Positions 1 to 5,130 of a DNA stretch of 8,165 nt are shown one piece after another (positions within the stretch are counted from its first letter, which is position 1; each line of letters begins with the position of its first letter). The stretch spans positions 1 to 8,165 of the forward strand of contig JBLMZW010000111.1 in the NCBI GenBank assembly GCA_050259035.1, written 5' to 3'. This DNA comes from JBLMZW01 sp050259035. GTDB taxonomy: Bacteria; Bacillota; Syntrophomonadia; Syntrophomonadales; DTU052. A program made the translations under genes and the position numbers. The notes under the pieces are model-generated. The model did not search any database. It worked only from the letters and a program-made list of their open reading frames with translations, and was not told the origin of the DNA.

Positions 1-2
1 GC

Positions 3-677
3 TACGCCACCTGTGCCACGGCGGCCGATCTCAGTGTTTCGGCCATAATATCCGCTACCCAATCAGGCTCTACCGCCCGCATGGTTTCTAAATACCGTCC
101 CTGCTCCAGGATTATCGCTGCAACACCGACGGAGAAGGTGGCCCGCAAGTTGAGCCTGGTGTGGGGGGTCGAACCGGTCTTAGTGAAAAGGACAACCGGG
201 ACTGACGATATGATTGAGGAATCAGTTGAGGCCGCACTGGGGGCGGGGATGATAAAAGAAGGCGATATGGTGGTGATCACCGCCGGGGTGCCCTCAGGGG
301 TGAGCGGTACTACGAATATGCTGAAGGTCCATGTGGTAGCGGAAGTCTTGCTTAAGGGAATGGGAGTAGGGCCCGGCGCTGCTACCGGGGCTATCAGGCT
401 GGTCAGGGATCCAGAGCAGGTTAAGGCCTTTGAAGAAGGAGATATCCTGGTCGCGGCGGCAACTGACCGTGATTTTATGCCGCTATTCCAAAAAGCCGGT
501 GCGGTAATAACCGAAGAAGGCGGTTTGACTTCCCATGCGGCTATTGTAGGGCTTAGTTTAGGTATACCGGTTGTAGTCGGGGTGGCTGACGCACTCAGCC
601 GGCTGGAAGAAGGAATACTGGTCACCGTCGATGCTTTCCGAGGTCAAATCTACCGAGGCGCAACTAAAGTCATGTGA
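3..677 (+). CDS. pyk: Pyruvate kinase, C-terminal part (5' end outside window)
   Basis: Pyruvate kinase makes pyruvate and ATP from phosphoenolpyruvate and ADP in the last step of glycolysis. The frame is open from the left edge, so only the last 224 residues are present; Met at position 81 is internal, because the residues before it (ATCATAADLSVSAIISATQS, then GSTARMVSKYRP) are typical of the kinase C-terminal allosteric domain. That domain continues to about base 355 (ITAGVPSGVSGTTN). From about base 357 (GMGVGPGAATGAI) to the end lies the extra C-terminal domain found in Bacilli and Clostridia, related to the phosphohistidine domain of PEP synthase and PPDK. Its motif EEGGLTSHAAIVGLSLGIP keeps the histidine (bases 534-536) that is phosphorylated in PPDK; in pyruvate kinases its role is not catalytic. 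The gene faces the crt-hbd block and has no T-tract terminator of its own. Family assignment is near certain. Confidence 0.96.
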   Translation, partial: YATCATAADLSVSAIISATQSGSTARMVSKYRPCSRIIAATPTEKVARKLSLVWGVEPVLVKRTTGTDDMIEESVEAALGAGMIKEGDMVVITAGVPSGVSGTTNMLKVHVVAEVLLKGMGVGPGAATGAIRLVRDPEQVKAFEEGDILVAAATDRDFMPLFQKAGAVITEEGGLTSHAAIVGLSLGIPVVVGVADALSRLEEGILVTVDAFRGQIYRGATKVM

Positions 678-681
678 TAAG

Positions 682-714
682 AAAAAATGGGCCAGGAGAT
701 AGACTCCTGACCCA
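682..714 (-). terminator. Intrinsic terminator of the hbd-crt transcript
   Basis: Bases 688-698 (TGGGCCAGGAG) pair with 704-714 (CTCCTGACCCA) with one mismatch and a 5-nt loop. Read leftward, the hairpin is followed by six T (A682-A687 on the + strand). It lies 77 nt after the crt stop and only a few bases beyond the pyk stop, between the two converging genes. On the + strand the hairpin has no T-tract, so it would terminate pyk poorly, if at all. Confidence 0.85.
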
Positions 715-715
715 C

Positions 716-780
716 CCGCTTCAGCGGAGAATCCGTACCTGCCTAAGCAGTCCCCCGCCGAACGTAAAGTAATTCCCCCA
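716..780 (-). other. GC-rich structured 3' UTR of crt, unassigned
   Basis: Between the crt stop and the terminator the leftward transcript would carry two further short perfect hairpins with 4-nt loops: 739-742 with 747-750 (CTGC/GCAG), and 716-719 with 724-727 (CCGC/GCGG). Two G5 runs precede them (752-756 and 776-780, C on the + strand). I do not recognise a known riboswitch or ncRNA family, and no convincing open reading frame with a ribosome binding site is present. Confidence 0.35.
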
Positions 781-790
781 TAATTCGTTT

Positions 791-1570
791 TTACTTGCCT
801 GTAAGGGTTGCTTTGCGGCCTTCCGAGAAAGCTGCCATACATTCCTTCTGGTCTTCGGTGGCAAACAGGAGAGCGAAACCTTCCTGCTCAGCTCTGCACC
901 CGGTCTTAATGTCAGTATTCATTGAATTATTAACCATAGCCTTGGCCATCATCATACCTAGCACAGGCTTCTTAGAAAGCTTTTTCGCGATCTTCATAGC
1001 GGTTTCCATTACCTGGTCAGCCGGTACCATATAGTTTACCAGACCAAATTCTTTGGCCTTATTGGCATCAAAGAAATCACCGGTCAGAACAGCTTCCTTG
1101 GCGCGGCCCAGGCCAGCGTAACGAAGCATTCTCTGGGTTCCGCCGCCACCAGGATAAATACCCAGGTTGATTTCCGGCAGGCCGAAGGTGGCATTGTCAG
1201 CGACTACTCTTATGTCGCAAGCCAGGGCCATTTCAGTTCCTCCGCCCAGGGCAAATCCGCAAATGGCTGCTACCAGAGGCTTGTGGTTGTCTTCCATCTT
1301 GAAGATGGTTTTGTGAACCTGCTCGATAAAAGCGCGGGCTTCGAATGCGGTGTAATTCATCATAGCTTTAATGTCAGCACCCGCTGCGAATACCTTGTCG
1401 CCACCGGTGATGATAATAGCTTTGACTTCCGGATTACTTTCCAGATCACACAGAGCGTCATAAGTTTCAGTCAAAAGCTGCATATTAACAGCGTTCATGG
1501 CTTTCGGACGATTAATCGTCATGATTCCTATAGCATCTTTAATCTCAACAATAATGGTTTCATATGCCAT
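791..1570 (-). CDS. crt: Enoyl-CoA hydratase / 3-hydroxybutyryl-CoA dehydratase (crotonase)
   Basis: Crotonase-fold enzyme (259 aa, normal length) that interconverts crotonyl-CoA and 3-hydroxybutyryl-CoA in the cytoplasm, in butyrate formation or, in reverse flux, butyrate and short-chain acyl-CoA oxidation. The CoA/oxyanion-hole segments are FAAGADIKAM (61-70) and FALGGGTEMALACDI (106-120). The two catalytic glutamates of true hydratases are both present, Glu113 (GGGTEMAL) and Glu133 (LPEINLG), which favours a hydratase over isomerase or hydrolase relatives. The ATG at 1568-1570 has a strong ribosome binding site, AAGGGGGG, at 1580-1587. It starts 34 nt after hbd on the same strand and is surely co-transcribed with it, giving two consecutive beta-oxidation steps. 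Thiolase and acyl-CoA dehydrogenase are not in the window. Exact chain-length preference cannot be read from the sequence. Confidence 0.95.
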   Translation of the reverse strand: MAYETIIVEIKDAIGIMTINRPKAMNAVNMQLLTETYDALCDLESNPEVKAIIITGGDKVFAAGADIKAMMNYTAFEARAFIEQVHKTIFKMEDNHKPLVAAICGFALGGGTEMALACDIRVVADNATFGLPEINLGIYPGGGGTQRMLRYAGLGRAKEAVLTGDFFDANKAKEFGLVNYMVPADQVMETAMKIAKKLSKKPVLGMMMAKAMVNNSMNTDIKTGCRAEQEGFALLFATEDQKECMAAFSEGRKATLTGK

Positions 1571-1604
1571 TGAGAGAGTCCCCCCTTATTATTTATAGAT
1601 CTAG

Positions 1605-2465
1605 TTATTTCTTTTCCGAGTAATCATAGAAACCCCGTCCGGTCTTTCTGCCTAACCAACCAGCCCGTACATACTTTTTAATGATTGGAGCAGGACGGTA
1701 TTTAGGATCCCCGGTTTCTCTGTAAAGAACGTTGCAGACCTCAAGGGCTATATCGAGACCCACCATATCAGCAAGGGTAAATGGTCCCATCGGCCAGCCG
1801 GCACCTAATCTCATTGCGGTATCAATGTCCTTAATAGTAGCCAGTTCTTCCATAAGGATGAAAGCCGCTTCATTGATTCCAGGTACCAAAATGCGGTTAA
1901 CCACAAAGCCAGGACCTTCCTTGACTTTAATGGGCTTTTTGCCGATTTTCTTGGACAGGTCATAAATAGCATCAACCGTTTCGGGAGATGTCTGCAGACC
2001 GGGGATTACTTCTATTAGAGCCATGACCTGAGCGGGATTGAAGAAGTGCATTCCAACTACCTTGTCCGCCTTATTGGTGGCTGCCGCAAACTCGGTTATC
2101 GACAGCGAAGAGGTATTGGAAGCAAATATGGTTTCCGGTTTGCAGGTTTCACTGAGTTGCTTGTACACTGATTTTTTAATATCCAGGTTTTCTACGATGC
2201 TCTCAACAACTACATCCACGTCAGCGATATCTTTAAGATCAATGGTACCTGTAATATTGCCCAGTACGAAATCCTTCGCTCCTTCGGGAGCCTGGCCCTT
2301 TTCAACAGCCTTGGCAACAATTTTGCCTATACGGCTGATGCATTTATCGACGAATTCCTGCTTAACATCATAGAGCACAACCGGAATTCCCGACTGAGCA
2401 AAGACCTGGCAAATACCTAGTCCCATGGTACCTGCACCTAATACTGCTACTTTTTTAACTTCCAT
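1605..2465 (-). CDS. hbd: 3-hydroxybutyryl-CoA dehydrogenase
   Basis: NAD(P)-dependent L-3-hydroxyacyl-CoA dehydrogenase (286 aa, typical of the short bacterial single-function form) that interconverts 3-hydroxybutyryl-CoA and acetoacetyl-CoA. The N-terminal Rossmann fold has GAGTMG at 10-15 and an acidic Asp33 at the end of strand 2, which suggests NAD rather than NADP. The catalytic set lines up at a constant offset of 18 from human HAD: Ser119 (SNTSS), His140 (GMHFFNP), Glu152 (IEVIPG) and Asn190 (GFVVNR). The C-terminal helical dimerisation domain ends in GRKTGRGFYDY. The ATG is preceded by AGGGAGGT at 2473-2480. It is the first gene of the hbd-crt operon, with a leader of about 94 nt from the predicted sigma-54 promoter at 2569-2586. 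All key residues are intact. Confidence 0.96.
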   Translation of the reverse strand: MEVKKVAVLGAGTMGLGICQVFAQSGIPVVLYDVKQEFVDKCISRIGKIVAKAVEKGQAPEGAKDFVLGNITGTIDLKDIADVDVVVESIVENLDIKKSVYKQLSETCKPETIFASNTSSLSITEFAAATNKADKVVGMHFFNPAQVMALIEVIPGLQTSPETVDAIYDLSKKIGKKPIKVKEGPGFVVNRILVPGINEAAFILMEELATIKDIDTAMRLGAGWPMGPFTLADMVGLDIALEVCNVLYRETGDPKYRPAPIIKKYVRAGWLGRKTGRGFYDYSEKK

Positions 2466-2530
2466 TCCTTTTACCTCCCTGGTTTAGTGTACTTCTTTAA
2501 ACTCTGCAACCTTACTTTAAATTCTGGTTA

Positions 2531-2540
2531 TCACCTCCTG
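2531..2540 (-). other. Shine-Dalgarno-like site in the hbd leader without a start codon
   Basis: The minus strand reads CAGGAGGTGA, nearly a full match to the 16S anti-SD, about 66 nt upstream of the hbd ATG. No ATG, GTG or TTG follows at normal spacing; a GTG inside the site itself would give only GTG-ATA-ACC-AGA-ATT-stop. It may be a remnant or a ribosome standby site. hbd has its own good site at 2473-2480. Confidence 0.3.
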
Positions 2541-2568
2541 CCTACATTTCTGACCCAACTACCCTGTA

Positions 2569-2586
2569 ATGCAAGTCGTATGCCAA
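2569..2586 (-). promoter_or_regulatory. Sigma-54 (-24/-12) promoter of hbd-crt
   Basis: The minus strand reads TTGGCATACGACTTGCAT. The invariant GG (2584-2583) and GC (2572-2571) are separated by exactly 10 nt, and the flanks match the consensus TGGCAC-N5-TTGCA at all but one of the conserved positions (T for C after TGGCA). Transcription should start near 2559, leaving a 94-nt leader before hbd. The neighbouring gene encodes a sigma-54 activator, which strongly supports the call. Confidence 0.85.
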
Positions 2587-2781
2587 CAGAGGTTGTATCC
2601 CTTTAGAAAGCCTTCTGGCGCTGGTTTCAAGGTGCCAAGGTCTGGGAACCAATCTTGGACTACCGTTTCAAAACCGAACACCAATTTTTAAAGAATAACC
2701 TAAAATAGGTCGTAATGGGCTATTCAACAAAAACGAACACTGTTTATATTTGCAACCATAAACAAAATAATCTGAAAACTA
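2587..2781. other. Regulatory gap between the sigma-54 promoter and the activator gene
   Basis: This roughly 195-bp stretch has no supportable gene on either strand. It is AT-rich toward the activator gene. It contains a perfect inverted repeat (2741-2764) and two copies of CGAACAC (2675-2681 and 2734-2740) in similar A-rich/T-rich settings, 59 bp apart. A second TTGGCAC at 2632-2638 (minus strand) has no matching -12 element. The layout fits the activator-binding region of a sigma-54 promoter. Confidence 0.5.
2741..2764. promoter_or_regulatory. Candidate upstream activator site (inverted repeat)
   Basis: TGTTTAT (2741-2747) and ATAAACA (2758-2764) form a perfect 7-bp inverted repeat with a 10-bp spacer, centred about 193 bp upstream of the predicted hbd start site. 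This is within the usual range for enhancer sites of sigma-54 activators, and Fis-type domains often bind TGT...ACA dyads. It lies 17 bp past the stop of the activator gene. As a terminator the stem would be weak and AT-rich. Confidence 0.5.
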
Positions 2782-4448
2782 TCAAGGACCAATATTGTAT
2801 TTTTGCATCTTGCGATATAAAGCCGAACGATTAATATTAAGCCTTTGGGCGGCCAGACTTTTGTTCCCCCTGGTTTCACGCAAGGTCTCCACGATTATTT
2901 CTTTTTCAGTTTCCATCAAGGTATTTCCCAGGCCATGGGGCCTTAATCTTACCGGGGCCAGGCCACCGCCTTTGTTATACCAGTGGAGCAACGAATCAGG
3001 AAGGTGTTCCGATTTAATGGTGTTTCCATCACAGAAATTAACCGCTCTTTCCACTACATTTTCCATTTCCCCGGATGTTATTAAGCTGCAAACAGATCAA
3101 TAACATCCGGGGATATTTTCGTAACACTGGTTCCCAGGTCGCGGTTTAATCTCTCTAATAACCCGTATGCCAACAGATCTACATCATCTGAACGATCCCG
3201 CAAAGGCGGCAGGTTTATAACTATTACATTCAAACGGTAATAGAGGTCTTCTCTAAAACTGCCTTCGGCTACCAGTGACTCAAGGTTCTGGTTGGAGGCC
3301 GCTATTACCCTGACGTCTACTCTTATGGTTTTTGTGCTCCCCACTGGCTCGACTTCTTTCTCCTGAAGTGCTCGTAAGAGTTTCGCTTGCATGGCCGGTG
3401 ACATATCGGCAACCTCGTCTAAAAATATGGTTCCGTTATTGGCCAGTTCAAATTTACCCGGTTTGCCTCCCTTCCTGGCTCCAGTGAATGCTCCTTCGGC
3501 ATAACCGAACAATTCTGATTCCAGCAACGATTCGGGCAGAGCTGCACAGTTTACTTCGACAAAGGGGGCATTTCTGCGTGGACTGGAATTATGGATAGCA
3601 TGGGCAAAAACCTCTTTACCGGTACCGCTTTCACCAGTGATGAGAATGGTTGAAGTGGTGCGCGCTGCCCGGCGGGCCATTTCCTTTTGGGCCAACAACT
3701 GCGGATTACAGCCGATGATATCTTTAATAGAATATCTGGCGGTTCCGTTGGATAGCTTCTCGATATAGTAATTCCAATCGCGGGCTGATGAGGCCACCCG
3801 GCATTTAACGATTACCCCCACAGCAAACTCATCTTCCATAACCGGAAGATAAGTAATATCAATCTTTTGATCCTTTATTAACACTGAATCACCGGATACC
3901 GGTTTTCCGCTTAATAAAACCTGGTTCAAACAATCATTAGGCAGAAAGGGTTCCACTTTGTTCCGTAAATCGTCTAATTGGTGGGAATTTAGAAATGAGT
4001 AACAGACCTGGTTGGCAAACGTAATATTGCCCACCCGATCGATAATTAGAATACCTTCATAGGGGTTTTCCAAGAAAGTCTCCAGATGCTGGCGAGGAAG
4101 ATTCTCCAGAGGACGTAAAATGGCGTAGGCACCGAATTTCTGCGATTTCGAACCAATAAGTCCTGCATTAACCATATAACAGCGGTCGTTTATCCAGGCA
4201 GTAGAGGTACTGTTTCTGCCGTTATGAACCAGACTCTTCTCCAAACCGAGCTGAGGAAATAGTTCTGAGCAACACTCGCCAACAATCTTTGAGGCTGCAA
4301 CCTGTAAAAACTGCTCAGCAGTACTGTTGACGAACAAAATTTTTAGATCCGGATCAACAATTACCAGACCTTCGGTTATGCTGTCCAGTATGGGGAAGAG
4401 CACCATTTCCTCACTGATTGCTTCTAGACGAAGGGACAAGGTATTCAC
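2782..4448 (-). pseudogene. Sigma-54-dependent PAS/AAA+/Fis-type transcriptional activator, broken
   Basis: Enhancer-binding protein that would remodel sigma-54 RNA polymerase. In order: PAS domain about 15-110, second PAS about 122-215, AAA+ domain from about 240 with Walker A GESGTGKE (272-279), the sigma-54-contacting GAFTGA loop (319-324), Walker B IFLDEV (341-346) and arginine-finger region FREDLYYRLNV (398-408). The frame then stops (TAATAA, 3078-3083) right after SPDVIDLFAA. The Fis-type helix-turn-helix (NKSLAAQRLNINRSALYRKM) is in another frame, 2782-3066. The missing link is the conserved YxWPGNVREL sensor-II motif; family spacing implies about 10 nt lost as well. The 5' end is intact: GTG at 4446-4448 is possible, but TTG at 4437-4439 sits 8 nt from the GGGGGG ribosome site (4448-4453) and is likelier. 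It follows the membrane-protein gene by about 22 nt. Its probable target is the sigma-54 promoter before hbd. Sequencing or assembly error is the main alternative. Confidence 0.88.
3068..3113. repeat. Perfect 15-bp inverted repeat at the activator gene lesion
   Basis: Bases 3068-3082 (TCCCCGGATGTTATT) and 3099-3113 (its exact reverse complement) flank a 16-nt spacer. In the coding sense the first arm encodes S-P-D-V-I, as expected for the family; the second arm supplies the two stop codons and a His codon where Tyr-x-Trp is expected. The last 7 bases of that arm (CCGGGGA) also fit the expected Pro-Gly-Asn codons, so a short natural inverted repeat probably existed first. Confidence 0.9.
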
Positions 4449-4470
4449 CCCCCGGGTTTATGCTGCGGAA

Positions 4471-4968
4471 CTATCTGTTATATGCCAGAGCCTGCGCTTT
4501 CTTAAATGTAACGTGTTGGATTATCAAATCCAGGGTATTCTGATCAAGGGATTTAGATTCCGACATTTTGTGGTCTTTTCTGAAGCTGCTTATATTATCA
4601 TTTAAATCCGATTTAGAATAACCCAATTCTGATAACATGAAACGAACCTCATCGGCTTCGTTGGCCGTCAAGACGTAGGACTGCTCGTTATCCCCTGTTT
4701 CATAAGTACTGGTTTCCGATTCAATCTGGGGTTCATTTTGTAAATCAATCTTTATTTCAGGTACGGATTCAGAAGACGTCTTTGATGAGGTTTCCATCGT
4801 GGAGGATTTTGTTGGGGTGCTTTGTTTTAAGACATGATTAAGATTAGGGTTGCTGTGAATAGTTAAATAGCTATTAACAACCCCAAATGTAGTCCCAAGA
4901 ACAATGGCGGCGGCAAGTACTAATAAGAAAAAAACGTATTGATCCTGTTTCAAATATAACCCCCCCAT
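4471..4968 (-). CDS. Membrane-anchored protein with a degenerate peptidoglycan-binding-like domain
   Basis: I do not recognise this as a named family. Counting from the ATG (165 aa), it has a short charged N-terminus, one hydrophobic helix at about 11-31 (YVFFLLVLAAAIVLGTTFGV), a Ser/Thr/Glu-rich linker at about 45-97, and a small C-terminal domain at about 100-152. That domain (DEVRFMLSELGY...ISSFRKDHK...LDQNTLDLI) resembles the three-helix PG_binding_1 fold, weakly. The expected topology is cytoplasmic N-terminus and external C-terminus. The upstream ATG (4966-4968) overlaps the G7 tract; a TTG at 4951-4953 lies 6 nt from that tract and fits the promoter position better, giving 160 aa. It is the first gene of an operon with the sigma-54 activator, about 22 nt apart, which hints at a sensory or envelope link, but no function can be assigned. 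Confidence 0.8.
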   Translation of the reverse strand: MGGLYLKQDQYVFFLLVLAAAIVLGTTFGVVNSYLTIHSNPNLNHVLKQSTPTKSSTMETSSKTSSESVPEIKIDLQNEPQIESETSTYETGDNEQSYVLTANEADEVRFMLSELGYSKSDLNDNISSFRKDHKMSESKSLDQNTLDLIIQHVTFKKAQALAYNR

Positions 4969-4975
4969 TAAAAAT

Positions 4976-5005
4976 ATTTTAACATTGAAAAAGAATAGTT
5001 TTCAA
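4976..5005 (-). promoter_or_regulatory. Sigma-A-type promoter of the membrane protein-activator operon
   Basis: On the minus strand, TTGAAA (5000-5005) and TAAAAT (4976-4981) are separated by 18 nt. The predicted start site, near 4969, leaves almost no leader for the ATG at 4968 but about 16 nt, including the G7 ribosome site, for the TTG at 4953. The spacer and -35 lie inside an inverted repeat (4984-5006). Confidence 0.55.
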
Positions 5006-5006
5006 T
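4984..5006. promoter_or_regulatory. Inverted repeat overlapping the operon promoter (possible operator)
   Basis: ATTGAAAA (4984-4991) and TTTTCAAT (4999-5006) are perfect 8-bp arms with a 7-bp spacer. The repeat covers the -35 and part of the spacer of the leftward promoter, a classic place for a repressor or autoregulator. It is AT-rich, so chance is a possible explanation. Confidence 0.4.
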
Positions 5007-5016
5007 AAGAGGCCTT

Positions 5017-5046
5017 TTGACATCTTTCGTCAGGTTATATTCTATT
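5017..5046 (+). promoter_or_regulatory. Possible promoter of the thiol dioxygenase gene
   Basis: A perfect -35 TTGACA (5017-5022) is followed, after 18 nt, by TCTATT (5041-5046), a 4/6 match to the -10. The start would be near 5053, with a leader of about 78 nt. A second -10-like GATAAT (5091-5096) lies within the leader palindrome but has a poor -35. Confidence 0.4.
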
Positions 5047-5079
5047 GCATGACTTGTTGTGGTATTATTAATATCAGCA

Positions 5080-5110
5080 GTCACTATATGGATAATTATC
5101 CTAAAGTGAC
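5080..5110. promoter_or_regulatory. Nested palindrome in the dioxygenase leader (operator or RNA hairpin)
   Basis: The inner element GGATAATTATCC (5090-5101) is a perfect 12-bp palindrome. Outer arms GTCACT (5080-5085) and AGTGAC (5105-5110) are also perfectly complementary and almost centred on it. The structure ends two bases before the GGGAGGGAGGAA ribosome site. It could be a dimer or tetramer operator, or a hairpin in the mRNA leader. Confidence 0.5.
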
Positions 5111-5130
5111 CGGGAGGGAGGAACATTTAT

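Noticed and set aside
2..625. Long leftward open frame opposite pyk
   Set aside because: Low-complexity Ser/Thr/Pro/Ile-rich translation, antisense to a clear pyruvate kinase; it is a frame shadow.
558..842. Leftward open frame across the pyk end and crt 3' UTR
   Set aside because: Overlaps two real genes and the terminator, has no ribosome site, and shows no family resemblance.
2632..2638. Second TTGGCAC (-24-like) on the minus strand
   Set aside because: The position 10 nt past GG is CC, not GC, so no -12 element exists.
2741..2764. Inverted repeat as terminator of the activator gene
   Set aside because: The stem is short and AT-rich with no adjacent T-tract; an activator site fits better.
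3068..3113. 15-bp inverted repeat as an intrinsic terminator or designed gene boundary
   Set aside because: Read leftward it is followed by AAATGG, not T's, and it interrupts a conserved motif, so damage is the better reading.
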